From Streptomyces roseochromogenus subsp. oscitans DS 12.976 (GTDB taxonomy: Bacteria; Actinomycetota; Actinomycetes; Streptomycetales; Streptomycetaceae): a stretch of 35,421 bases of DNA. A program made the position numbers and the translations under genes. Below the pieces are notes generated by a model. The model ran no database searches. It was not told the origin of the DNA and saw nothing but the letters and a program-made list of their open reading frames with translations. Shown in pieces: positions 24,050-31,361 of this stretch (positions are counted from its first letter, which is position 1; every line of letters starts with the position of its first letter). The stretch lies in assembly GCF_000497445.1 (NCBI RefSeq), contig NZ_CM002285.1, forward strand, positions 8,768,544 to 8,803,964. The letters are read 5' to 3'.

Positions 24050-24082
24050 CCTCATCACCCCCGCTCACCTGCGCTGATGAGG
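24050..24082. promoter_or_regulatory. 8-bp perfect inverted repeat with 17-bp spacer
   Basis: CCTCATCA (24050-24057) and TGATGAGG (24075-24082) are perfectly complementary. The flanking bases extend the match imperfectly (GGCGC / GTGCC). As RNA it would be a hairpin with a 17-nt loop; as DNA the half-site centres are 25 bp apart. There is no U-tract, so an intrinsic terminator is unlikely. Confidence 0.35.
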
Positions 24083-24287
24083 TGCCGCCGATGTCCTGCG
24101 ACCTGACCCGCCGGACAGGCCCCGGGCTCCCCGGCCCGCGGTGCCGGGACCGGGTCAGGGAAGGGGCCGGGGGCGGGCCGTTCGTTCGGCGCGCGGGCCG
24201 ACGGAGGGATGGCTAGCGTGAGCTTCGGGACACAGCACCCGAGGCGGGGACCATCCGGACGGGACACACACCAGGAGGGCCGCGAGC

Positions 24288-25082
24288 ATGGCCGTACAAC
24301 CCGAGGGAACGCCCTGTTGGGCCGATGCGATGTTCAGCGACGTCGAGGGAGCCAAGCGCTTCTACAGCGATGTCCTCGGCTGGACCTTCGGCGAGTCGTC
24401 GTCGGAGTACGGCAACTACACGCAGGCCTACGTCGACGGCAAGGCGGTGGCCGCGGTCGTCCCGCCCATGCCCGGCCAGGAGGGCCAGTCGCAGTGGTGC
24501 CTGTACTTCGCCGCGCCGGACGCCGCCGCCACCGCGGGCAAGATCCGCGAGAACGGCGGCGAGGTGCTGATGGAGCCGATGCAGGTCGGCGACTTCGGCA
24601 CGATGTGCCTGGCCCGGGAGCCCAGCGGAGCCGTCTTCGGCGTCTGGCAGGCCGGCACCCATGAGGGCTTCGAGGCGACGGCGACCCCCGGCGCCTACTG
24701 CTGGGCCGAGGTCTTCACCCGGGAGCCCGAGAAGGCCGACACCTTCTTCTCCGCCGTCTTCCCCTACCGGATGAAGCAGATGCAGGACCACGCCGTCGAC
24801 TACCGGATGTTCGACGTGGGTGAGAACGCCGTCCTCGGCCGGATGAAGATGACCGACGACTTCCCGCCCGAGGTGCCGTCGTACATCAACGTCTACTTCA
24901 CCGTCGACGACTGCGACGAGGCGGTGGCACGCGCCACCAAGCTCGGCGGTGTCCTCCGCTTCGGGCCGATGAGCAGCCCCTTCGGCCGGTTCGCGGCCCT
25001 GAGCGATCCGCAGGGAGCGAATTTCTCGGTGATCGACATCACGACCACGGAAGGCGAGATGCCGAAGGTCAAGGACGTCTGA
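24288..25082 (+). CDS. Two-domain VOC protein, Cfp30B-like
   Basis: A 264-residue protein made of two VOC modules in tandem. The first (about 8-125) begins GTPCWADAMFSDVEGAKRFYSDVLGWTFGE and ends DPSGAVFGVWQ-like. The second (about 135-255) begins GAYCWAEVFTREPEKADTFFSAVFPYRMKQM and ends FAALSDPQGANFSVID. Both length and order match mycobacterial Cfp30B (27-kDa antigen) and the related Streptomyces hydroxylase-annotated proteins, none with a firmly known reaction. ATG 24288 follows AGGAGGG (24273-24279). It diverges from eshA across a 560-bp gap, so co-regulation with the MIB operon is possible but not shown. Confidence 0.9.
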   Translation: MAVQPEGTPCWADAMFSDVEGAKRFYSDVLGWTFGESSSEYGNYTQAYVDGKAVAAVVPPMPGQEGQSQWCLYFAAPDAAATAGKIRENGGEVLMEPMQVGDFGTMCLAREPSGAVFGVWQAGTHEGFEATATPGAYCWAEVFTREPEKADTFFSAVFPYRMKQMQDHAVDYRMFDVGENAVLGRMKMTDDFPPEVPSYINVYFTVDDCDEAVARATKLGGVLRFGPMSSPFGRFAALSDPQGANFSVIDITTTEGEMPKVKDV

Positions 25083-25114
25083 CCCGCCCGTGACGGTGTC
25101 CGGCCCGGCCGTGG

Positions 25115-25120
25115 CATGAT
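25115..25120 (+). promoter_or_regulatory. -10 element giving a probable leaderless rnhA transcript
   Basis: CATGAT, with GTGACG at 25090-25095 as a loose -35 (19-bp spacer). The ATG at 25128 is seven bases downstream and has no Shine-Dalgarno sequence. The in-frame ATG at 25116 would lie inside the -10, which argues against it as the start. Confidence 0.45.
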
Positions 25121-25127
25121 CGTGCAC

Positions 25128-25820
25128 ATGCGTGAACGTGTGGTGGCCGCGTGCGACGGGGCTTCGAAGGGAAACCCCGGACCGGCGGGATGGGCGTGGG
25201 TGGTCTCCGACGACGAGCGGACCGCCGCCCGCTGGGAGGCGGGCCCACTCGGCCGGGCCACCAACAACGTCGCCGAACTGACGGCCCTGGAGCGGCTGCT
25301 CACGGCCGTCGAGCCGGACGTGCCGCTGGAGATCCGCATGGACTCCCAGTACGCGATGAAGGCCGTCACCACCTGGCTGCCCGGCTGGAAGCGCAACGGC
25401 TGGAAGACCGCCGCCGGCAAGCCGGTCGCCAACCAGGACCTGGTCGTACGCATCGATGAGCTGCTCGACGGCCGGACGGTCGAGTTCCGCTACGTCCCGG
25501 CGCACCAGGTCGACGGCGACCCGCTGAACGACTTCGCCGACCGCGCCGCCAGCCAGGCCGCCTCCGTCCAGGAGCCGGCCGGCAGCGCGCTGGGCTCCGC
25601 AGAACCGCCGCCGTCGCCCGACACCCCGAAGGCGGCCGCCCCGCGCAAGAAGGCGCCCCGCCGCGCCGGCGGCGCGGCGGCCTCCCGTACGTCCTCGCGC
25701 ACCCTCAAGGCGAAGTTCCCCGGCCGCTGCCTGTGCGGCCGCTCCTACGCGGCCGGCGAATCCATCGCCAAGAACGCGCAGGGCTGGGGCCACCCGGAGT
25801 GCCGCACCGCCGAGGCCTGA
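25128..25820 (+). CDS. rnhA: Ribonuclease HI with C-terminal Cys/His tail
   Basis: A 230-residue protein. Residues 1-145 are a complete RNase HI domain that cuts RNA in RNA-DNA hybrids, with the carboxylate set D10 (CDGASKGNPGPAGW), E50 (NNVAELTALE), D72 (RMDSQYAM) and D138 (NDFADRAA), plus H126 in PAHQVDGD. A 60-residue Pro/Ala/Lys-rich linker follows. The last 35 residues (FPGRCLCGRSYAAGESIAKNAQGWGHPECR) carry CxC...HxxC, which looks like a small zinc-binding knuckle. Ordinary bacterial RNase HI ends near residue 155. ATG 25128 was chosen because homologues start at MRE and a -10 lies just upstream. Confidence 0.92.
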   Translation: MRERVVAACDGASKGNPGPAGWAWVVSDDERTAARWEAGPLGRATNNVAELTALERLLTAVEPDVPLEIRMDSQYAMKAVTTWLPGWKRNGWKTAAGKPVANQDLVVRIDELLDGRTVEFRYVPAHQVDGDPLNDFADRAASQAASVQEPAGSALGSAEPPPSPDTPKAAAPRKKAPRRAGGAAASRTSSRTLKAKFPGRCLCGRSYAAGESIAKNAQGWGHPECRTAEA

Positions 25821-25825
25821 TCAGC

Positions 25826-25875
25826 CGGCTCCAGTCGGCTTCAGTCGCCTCCAGCGGGCTTCATCCGACTTCAGC
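25826..25875. repeat. Five tandem decamers between rnhA and melC2
   Basis: Five successive 10-bp units: CGGCTCCAGT, CGGCTTCAGT, CGCCTCCAGC, GGGCTTCATC and CGACTTCAGC, consensus CGGCTTCAGT. They start five bases after the rnhA stop, and the last unit contains the final codons of the convergent tyrosinase gene. The 10-bp period is close to one helical turn. The array may be a slippage product or a repeated protein site. Confidence 0.55.
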
Positions 25876-26692
25876 TGTCGAAAGTGTAGAACTTCGTGTG
25901 GTCCAGCAGATCCGCCGGACGCACGTCGTTCCACGGCTTCATCGTCTCGTTCAGGTCGACGACGTCCGGGGTGCCGCCCGTCGGCACATACCCCGCGTCC
26001 GGATGCCGCCGCTGCCACTGAGCCCACAGCTTGTCGACGTAGGCGTGGTGCAGCCAGAACACCGGATCGTTGGGCGAGGCCCCAGTGGCCATGTGGCCGC
26101 CGACCCAGACATGGACCCGGTTGTGCAGATTGACCCCGCGCCACCCCTCCAGGTTGTTGCGGAAGCCGTCCGAGGCACTGTTGTACGGCGCCATGTCATA
26201 CGTCGCCATCGACAGCACCGACTCCACCTCCGCGGCGGTCGGCAGCGCGCGCACGGCCGTGCCGAGCGAGCGGCGCAGGAAGGTACGGCCGTCCACCCGT
26301 ATGCTGATCGGCCAGTTGCCGGCCGAGGCGGCGAACGGGCCGTCCATCACCCGGCCGTCCGTGCTGCGCCCGGTGCCGCCGAGGAAGTCCGGCGCCCACA
26401 GCCCGGCCCGCAGTGTCCGGTCGGCGCTCCAGTCCCAGTACGGCAGCGCGACCGAGGAGTCCACCGATTGCAGCGCCTGCTCGAAGTCGAGCAGGAATCT
26501 GCGGTGCCAGGGCAGGAAGGACGGGGAGCGGTGGCCGGTCCGCTCGCCGGTGTCGGTGTCCGACATGATGAACTCGTTGTGCGTGCTGACGAACTCGTCG
26601 TAGCGTCCGCTGCGCTTGAGTTCGAGGACGGCGTCGACGAATCGCTTCTTCTCGTCGGTGGTCAGCGTGGCCTGGTTCTTGCGTACGGTCAT
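25871..26692 (-). CDS. melC2: Tyrosinase
   Basis: A 273-residue secreted type-3 copper monophenol oxidase that starts melanin synthesis from tyrosine. CuA ligands are H38, H54 and H63; CuB ligands are H190 and H194 (NLHNRVHVWVGGH) and H216 (FWLHHAYVDK), at the same positions as in well-studied Streptomyces MelC2. It has no signal peptide of its own; MelC2 is known to be exported by the Tat system in complex with MelC1, which also delivers copper. The ATG lies 35 bp after the melC1 stop with GGAG upstream, forming the classical melC operon. Length and ligands are normal, so it should be active. Confidence 0.96.
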   Translation of the reverse strand: MTVRKNQATLTTDEKKRFVDAVLELKRSGRYDEFVSTHNEFIMSDTDTGERTGHRSPSFLPWHRRFLLDFEQALQSVDSSVALPYWDWSADRTLRAGLWAPDFLGGTGRSTDGRVMDGPFAASAGNWPISIRVDGRTFLRRSLGTAVRALPTAAEVESVLSMATYDMAPYNSASDGFRNNLEGWRGVNLHNRVHVWVGGHMATGASPNDPVFWLHHAYVDKLWAQWQRRHPDAGYVPTGGTPDVVDLNETMKPWNDVRPADLLDHTKFYTFDS

Positions 26693-26727
26693 GGCGTGCG
26701 ATGCTCCGGAAGTCCTTGCGGGGGCGT

Positions 26728-27120
26728 TCAGTTGGCGGGGAAGGGCAGCAGCGCGGCGCCCTGCAGCTCGTCCACGGCGGCACGGGCGGCGGCGCGCGGG
26801 GTGGTCACCGGGTCGTAGTGGCTGACGATGCTGATCCAGCTGCCGTCGGCGTTGCGCATCACGTGCAGCTGGACGCCGTCGATCAACACCTCGAATCCGC
26901 TGCCGTGTTCGTGGTGGTGGTGTCCGCCGCCGCTCATCGGGCGGCCCTGTATCCGGCGGCCCTTGTAGACCTCGTCGAAGTTCTCGGGGGGCTTCGGCAT
27001 CGGCATGGGGCGGCCGTGGCCGGCGGCCGAGGCCGTGGGTGCCGCGAGGGCGGTGACGGTGGCCGTCGCGGCGAGGGCGGCGGTCGCGGCGAGCGCGCGG
27101 CGCCGGGTGATGTCGGGCAT
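26728..27120 (-). CDS. melC1: Tyrosinase copper chaperone / caddie protein
   Basis: A 130-residue partner of tyrosinase. A twin-arginine signal ([28 protein letters not shown], about 1-32) exports the MelC1-MelC2 complex. The mature part has the His-rich [13 protein letters not shown] loop, which can carry copper, and a conserved [50 protein letters not shown] domain that covers the tyrosinase active site. The start is set by AGGAGG ahead of ATG 27120. First gene of the melC operon, divergent from the lipase gene. Confidence 0.95.
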   Translation of the reverse strand: MPDITRRRALAATAALAATATVTALAAPTASAAGHGRPMPMPKPPENFDEVYKGRRIQGRPMSGGGHHHHEHGSGFEVLIDGVQLHVMRNADGSWISIVSHYDPVTTPRAAARAAVDELQGAALLPFPAN

Positions 27121-27482
27121 ACGGGTCCTCCTGGAGGGTGTTCCGGTGGTGACGACGCATGCCTATCGGGGGCTTCGGGATCCGAAGAAATCGCCCGGAA
27201 CCGGTTGGCTCCGATCCGGACAATTGGCCACATGTCGTACAGGGTTGAACCAAGATGATCTTGCTGTGACCGAAGGGGGATCTGCCCCGGAACGAGGAAT
27301 TCCTTGCCGCGCCGGCTCCGATTCCCGTGATCCTTCTCGGCTGCCGTCCGTCCGAGTGGCCCGGCTCACCACGCCAAAGTGACGCGATCGGGAGGTCCGG
27401 GAGCATTGCTACCCTGCGGAGCCATCTGACCGCTCTGGGTGACTGTCACCTCTCCCCACGCACACCCGAGGAGTCCCGTCCC
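27121..27482. other. Divergent intergenic region between melC1 and the lipase
   Basis: 362 bp without a supported gene. It contains the 13-bp palindrome at 27251-27263, an AACCGGTT octamer palindrome near 27198 and TACCCT (27410-27415), which might be a -10 for the lipase but has no -35 at the right distance. The melC promoter must lie here on the minus strand; I cannot place it with confidence. Confidence 0.55.
27251..27263. promoter_or_regulatory. 13-bp palindrome CAAGAT-G-ATCTTG
   Basis: Perfect 6+1+6 inverted repeat, AT-rich against the background, 131 bp before melC1 and 220 bp before the lipase. It is a candidate operator for either gene. It does not resemble the copper repressor CsoR site as I know it. 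Confidence 0.4.
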
Positions 27483-28304
27483 ATGACCGTGCCCGACTCG
27501 TTCGACCAGACCTCGTCCGGCTACAGCCTGCAACGCGCCTACTGGCTGGCCCGCGCCGCCGATCTCGCCTACAAGGACCGCGCCGTCATCGAGGACCAAG
27601 CCGCGCGATGGGGCTTCGGCAGGGTGCGGCACCACGAGACCCGGTTCACCCCGCCGTTCCCGCTGCAGGACACCCAGGCGTACACGATGGCCAGTGACCG
27701 GATGATCGTCACCGCGTTCCGCGGCACCGAACCCGCCCAGATCAGGGACTGGCTCTCCGACGCCACGACCCCGCCCAGCCCCGGGCCCGGCGGCAACGGA
27801 TACGTCCACTACGGCTTCGCCGAGGCCCTGCGCTCGGTGTACCCGGAGGTCGCCGGCGCCATCAGGGAACTGCGCACCGACGGCCAGAGCGTGTACTTCA
27901 CCGGGCACAGTCTGGGTGGCGCCCTCGCGATGCTGGCCGGCGCCCGGATGTATCTGGAGGACCCGCACGTGGCCGCGGACGGCGTGTACACCTACGGCCA
28001 GCCGCGCACCTGCGACCGGCTGCTCGCCGACGCGTTCCACAAGGGATTCGGCGGGCGCATGTACCGCTTCGTCAACAACAACGACATCGTTCCGCAGCTG
28101 CCGCCCGAGCCCGTCTTCACCCATGTCCGGGCGCTGCGCTACATCGACTCCGGCGGCAGGCTGCACGAGAGCATGCCGATGTTCTCGGCCCTCGCCGACC
28201 GGGCCAAGGGGCTGACCGCCGACGCCTTCGCACCCGCCTCGGACGGCATCCGCGACCACTTCATGCGCAACTACCTGGCCGCCCTGGAGAAGAACCTCAC
28301 CTGA
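27483..28304 (+). CDS. Class 3 lipase family protein
   Basis: A 273-residue alpha/beta-hydrolase of the lipase_3 (Rhizomucor-type) family. The nucleophile elbow is TGHSLGG with S143; D201 (NNNDIVPQLPP) and H259 (IRDHFMRNY) complete the triad. VTAFRGTEP is the usual strand before the oxyanion region and VYTYGQPRTCD follows in the family position. There is no signal peptide or membrane helix, so it appears cytoplasmic, unlike most secreted lipases. ATG 27483 follows GAGGAG (27467-27472). The substrate may be an acylglycerol or another ester. Confidence 0.92.
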   Translation: MTVPDSFDQTSSGYSLQRAYWLARAADLAYKDRAVIEDQAARWGFGRVRHHETRFTPPFPLQDTQAYTMASDRMIVTAFRGTEPAQIRDWLSDATTPPSPGPGGNGYVHYGFAEALRSVYPEVAGAIRELRTDGQSVYFTGHSLGGALAMLAGARMYLEDPHVAADGVYTYGQPRTCDRLLADAFHKGFGGRMYRFVNNNDIVPQLPPEPVFTHVRALRYIDSGGRLHESMPMFSALADRAKGLTADAFAPASDGIRDHFMRNYLAALEKNLT

Positions 28305-28344
28305 GGGTCTCTCGCGCCGGCACGGAAAACATCGGAAACCATCG

Positions 28345-28360
28345 GTGAATGGCGATTCAC
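28345..28360. promoter_or_regulatory. TetR-type operator 1
   Basis: Perfect inverted repeat GTGAAT-GGCG-ATTCAC. It shares the GTGAAT half-site with the operator at 28365-28388; the two centres are 24 bp apart. It lies 54 bp before the MFS start codon. Confidence 0.75.
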
Positions 28361-28364
28361 TCGA

Positions 28365-28388
28365 TAGGGTGAATTGTCATTCACCCTA
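28365..28388. promoter_or_regulatory. TetR-type operator 2 overlapping the promoter
   Basis: Ten-base perfect arms TAGGGTGAAT and ATTCACCCTA around a TGTC spacer. Its first six bases (TAGGGT) could be the -10 of the MFS promoter, so bound repressor would block RNA polymerase. The probable ligand is the TetR protein encoded as the second gene of this unit. Confidence 0.8.
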
Positions 28389-28414
28389 GGATCGTGCCGC
28401 CCGCAGGAGTGCCG

Positions 28415-29902
28415 ATGGACCAGCCCGCCCCGATATCCCGGCCACCGGCCGGAACGTCGTCCCGGCTGCGGGACCGGCTCACCATCCCGGTGCTGGCGTC
28501 GGGCGGCATCCTCATGGCGGTCATGCAGACCGTCGTCGTCCCCCTGCTGCCAGACCTGCCCCGGCTCACCGGAGCGTCCGCCGCGACCGTCTCCTGGACG
28601 GTCACCGCCACCCTGCTCTCCGGCGCCGTCCTCACCCCGGTACTCGGGCGGGCCGGCGACATGTACGGCAAGCGCCGGGTGCTCACGTGCGCGCTCGCGC
28701 TGATGACCATCGGCTCGGTGATGTGCGCCCTGACCTCGGACATCGGCGTGCTCATCGCCGCCCGCGCGCTGCAGGGCGCCGCCGCCTCCGTCGTACCGCT
28801 GTCGATCAGCATCCTGCGTGACGAACTCCCGCCGGAGCGGCGCGGCTCGGCGGTGGCGCTGATGAGCTCCACCGTCGGCATCGGTGCGGCTCTCGGCCTG
28901 CCGCTCGCCGCCCTCGTCGTCCAGTACGCCGACTGGCACACCATGTTCTGGCTGACCGGCGCCCTGGGCGCGGCGGGCGTCGCGGCGACCTGGTGGGCGG
29001 TCAGGGAATCGCCCGTACGCGAGCCCGGCCGCTTCGACGTGCCGGGCGCGCTGGGGCTCGCCGCCGGACTGGTCTGCCTGCTGCTGGGCGTGTCACAGGG
29101 CGGCGCCTGGGGCTGGGGGAGCGCACGGGTCCTCGGGCTGTTCCTGGGGGCGGCCGTCGTCCTTGCCCTGTGGTGGTGGCAGCAACTGCGCGCCGCACGG
29201 CCGCTGGTCGACCTGCGGCTGGTCTCCCGGCCGCGGGTGGGCCTGTCGCATGTGGCCGCCCTGCTGACCGGGTTCGCCTTCTACGCCAACTCGCTGGTCA
29301 CCGCCCAGCTGGTGCAGGCGCCGAAGGCCACGGGCTACGGGCTCGGCCTGTCGATCGTCGCCACCGGTCTGTGTCTGCTGCCCGGTGGCGTGACCATGCT
29401 GTTGCTCTCGCCGGTGTCGGCCCGTATCTCGGCCGCGCGCGGCCCGCGGGTCACCCTCGCGCTGGGCGCCGCCGTCATCGCCTGCGGCTACGCGGTCCGG
29501 ATCGCCGACAGCCGCGACCTGTGGATGATCATCCTGGGGGCCACCGTCGTGGCGACCGGGACCACGCTCGCCTACTCGGCGCTGCCGACCCTCATCCTGC
29601 GGGCCGTCCCGGCCGCGCAGACCGCCTCCGCCAACGGCGTCAACGTCCTCATGCGCACCATCGGCCAGGCCACCTCCAGCGCCGCCGTGGCCGCCGTCCT
29701 CGTCCACCACAGCAGCCCGGCCGGCGGCGTCCCGGTCCCCACCCTGCGGGGCTATCAGCTCGCCTTCGCGATGGCGGGCGCCGTCGCCCTCGCGGCTTGC
29801 GCGGCCGCCCTGACCATCCCGGGCGACGGCCCCTCGGACGGCACCCGCCGCGCCGAGGGCGCCACCGAAGGCGCCCTCGACGAGGCGATGGAGGAAGCAT
29901 GA
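28415..29902 (+). CDS. MFS drug-export family transporter (14-helix DHA2 type)
   Basis: A 495-residue proton-driven exporter. About 14 hydrophobic segments start near residue 27 (IPVLASGGILMAVMQTVVVPLLP). Motif A is seen as GRAGDMYGKRRV in loop 2-3, and the LQGAAASVVPLSISILRDELPPERRGSAVALMSS stretch is typical of multidrug and antibiotic exporters. ATG 28415 follows CAGGAG (28404-28409); a GTG at 28394 is in frame but less well placed. The gene lies behind two TetR operators and overlaps the tetR start by ATGA, a standard repressor-controlled efflux unit. The drug exported is unknown. Confidence 0.93.
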   Translation: MDQPAPISRPPAGTSSRLRDRLTIPVLASGGILMAVMQTVVVPLLPDLPRLTGASAATVSWTVTATLLSGAVLTPVLGRAGDMYGKRRVLTCALALMTIGSVMCALTSDIGVLIAARALQGAAASVVPLSISILRDELPPERRGSAVALMSSTVGIGAALGLPLAALVVQYADWHTMFWLTGALGAAGVAATWWAVRESPVREPGRFDVPGALGLAAGLVCLLLGVSQGGAWGWGSARVLGLFLGAAVVLALWWWQQLRAARPLVDLRLVSRPRVGLSHVAALLTGFAFYANSLVTAQLVQAPKATGYGLGLSIVATGLCLLPGGVTMLLLSPVSARISAARGPRVTLALGAAVIACGYAVRIADSRDLWMIILGATVVATGTTLAYSALPTLILRAVPAAQTASANGVNVLMRTIGQATSSAAVAAVLVHHSSPAGGVPVPTLRGYQLAFAMAGAVALAACAAALTIPGDGPSDGTRRAEGATEGALDEAMEEA

Positions 29903-30522
29903 TGCCCGGATCCGCTACGACCGCCTCCGTACGCCGTGACGCCGAGGCCACCAAGGCCGCCATCCTCAAGGCCGCCCGGCACCTCCTGGCCCGGCACGCG
30001 CACGCCGACATCACGCTCAAGGCGGTCGCCGAACGGGCCGGTGTCAGCCCGCCGTTGATCGTGAAGTACTTCGGCAACAAGGACACCCTCTTCGCCCGCG
30101 TGATGTCCTTCGACACGGACGCGGACGCCCTGCTGGACGCGCCGCTCGCCGACCTCGGCCGGCATATGGCCCGGCACGTCGTGGCCAGCCAGCGCGAGCG
30201 CGGCGCCGACCCGCTGCTGCGCATCGCCTTCGCCCCGCTGCACGGCGACCACGGCGACATCCTGCGCGCCAACTTCCGCACCCAGGTGACCGATCGCCTC
30301 GCCGCGCGGCTCAGCGGACCCGACGCGGGCCTGCGCGCCGAACTCGCCGTCGCCGCACTCGTCGGCCTCGGCGTGATGTACGGCATCGCCTGCGGCCCGC
30401 GCCTGCGCGAGAGCGACATCGACACCATCGCCGACCGCTACGGACCGCTCGTACAGGCCCAGTTGACCCCAGAAGGCACCGTGCCGCGTACGCGGCCGGC
30501 CGCTCCCGGTAGTACCGCGTGA
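29899..30522 (+). CDS. TetR-family repressor of the MFS exporter
   Basis: A 207-residue repressor. The N-terminal helix-turn-helix (about 15-65) reads DAEATKAAILKAARHLLARHAHADITLKAVAERAGVSPPLIVKYFGNKDTLFARV. The ligand-binding all-helical domain follows (about 75-190). The last 15 residues are disordered and Pro/Arg-rich. Its ATG overlaps the transporter stop (ATGA at 29899-29902), so it is cotranscribed and coupled. It should bind the two GTGAAT palindromes at 28345-28388 and release them when its ligand, probably the exported drug, is present. Confidence 0.93.
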   Translation: MMPGSATTASVRRDAEATKAAILKAARHLLARHAHADITLKAVAERAGVSPPLIVKYFGNKDTLFARVMSFDTDADALLDAPLADLGRHMARHVVASQRERGADPLLRIAFAPLHGDHGDILRANFRTQVTDRLAARLSGPDAGLRAELAVAALVGLGVMYGIACGPRLRESDIDTIADRYGPLVQAQLTPEGTVPRTRPAAPGSTA

Positions 30523-30523
30523 A

Positions 30524-30833
30524 CTCCTGCACGACTCGCTGCCCGTCTACTCCTCCGACGCGGTGTCCGACGCCCTGGACACGTACACCAAGGACACGGT
30601 GTTCGCCGCGAACGACCACCGCACCTTCAACCGGCACGGCGAGACCTTCGACCGGGGCGAGACCTCCTCCGGCGTCGACTTCGCGACCGGTGTCGAGGCC
30701 GCCGCGCCCGCAACCGGAGCAGGCCCGCGCGAACACGGCCACCGCCAAGCGGCCGCCGCTGCCGGAGGAGACGTTCACCGCGATCCGCGAGCTGTACGAG
30801 CGGCGGATCAAGGACCAGGTCGAGCGGCGCTGG
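30524..30833 (+). pseudogene. Aldo/keto reductase C-terminal remnant with internal deletion
   Basis: Frame 1 (30524 to about 30705) reads YSSDAVSDALDTYTKDTVF, AANDHRTFNRHGETFDRG and ETSSGVDFATGVEAA. This is the segment found about two thirds of the way along MocA/YdjG-like aldo/keto reductases. The reading then continues in another frame from about 30714: PEQARANTATAKRPPLPEETFTAIRELYERRIKDQVERRW, the normal C terminus of the same family. The stretch that should join them (FALRWIL...IPGA, about 45 residues) is missing, as are the whole N-terminal barrel with the catalytic Asp, Tyr, Lys and His, and the stop codon. It begins directly at the tetR stop. Confidence 0.72.
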
Positions 30834-30875
30834 CAGGCACGAGGACGACGGCCGGCAGAAGGGGAGTACGGCTGC

Positions 30876-31301
30876 TCAGCCCGCGGCGAGGATCTCGGCC
30901 ACCAGTTCGTCGACCGGCACGCGTTCCCGGCCCGGCGGGACCACTCGGTGGGTCTCCCGCAGGAACGCGGCGACCGTGGGTGCCCAGGCGAACACCACCG
31001 CGTGGTGCCGGCTGCCGTCCTGCCGGATGTCTCCGAGGAACTCCATGCGCAGCTCGTGCCACGCACCGGTCGCGGCCGGCCGCAGCCGCACGTCCCCGGC
31101 GCCGACCGGCCGGAGAAGACCGTCGGAGAGCATCTCCCGGTCCAGCCGCCAGCAGGCCAGCACCCGGCCGTCGTGGCCGAAGACCGCGGTGACGGCGAAC
31201 GGGTCGGCGGCGTCGTACCGGAGATGGGCGAACACGGAACACCGGCCGGTGCCTTCTGCGCGCAACTGCACCACCAGGGTCGTGTGCACGAACGAGTTCA
31301 C
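30876..31301 (-). CDS. SsgA-like protein (SALP) of sporulation/cell division
   Basis: A 141-residue SsgA/SsgB-family protein. SALPs occur only in sporulating actinomycetes and steer septum formation and cell-wall events; SsgB recruits FtsZ. Family landmarks are visible: HLRYDAADPFAVTAVFGHDGRVLACWRLDREMLSDGLLRPVGAGDVRLRP, and the C-terminal AAFLRETHRVVPPGRERVPVDELVAEILA. It starts at GTG 31301 with GGAGG upstream. Streptomyces encode several (SsgA to SsgG and others), and I cannot say which this is. It is downstream of the helix-turn-helix gene on the same strand with a 60-bp gap. Confidence 0.88.
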   Translation of the reverse strand: MNSFVHTTLVVQLRAEGTGRCSVFAHLRYDAADPFAVTAVFGHDGRVLACWRLDREMLSDGLLRPVGAGDVRLRPAATGAWHELRMEFLGDIRQDGSRHHAVVFAWAPTVAAFLRETHRVVPPGRERVPVDELVAEILAAG

Positions 31302-31361
31302 GCGAGGGCCTCCGGCGACGATCGGCTCACGGTCCTTACGTACCCGTGCCGCCCGGAACGC

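Larger units (their letters stand above)
23728..24287. other. Long divergent intergenic region upstream of the encapsulin operon
   Basis: 560 bp with no gene that I can support, between eshA (minus) and the two-domain VOC gene (plus). It holds three symmetrical elements, listed separately (23867-23882, 23967-23978, 24050-24082). No -35/-10 pair convinces me for either direction; TAGCGT at 24214-24219 is a possible -10 for the rightward gene. The middle part is extremely GC-rich. Confidence 0.6.
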
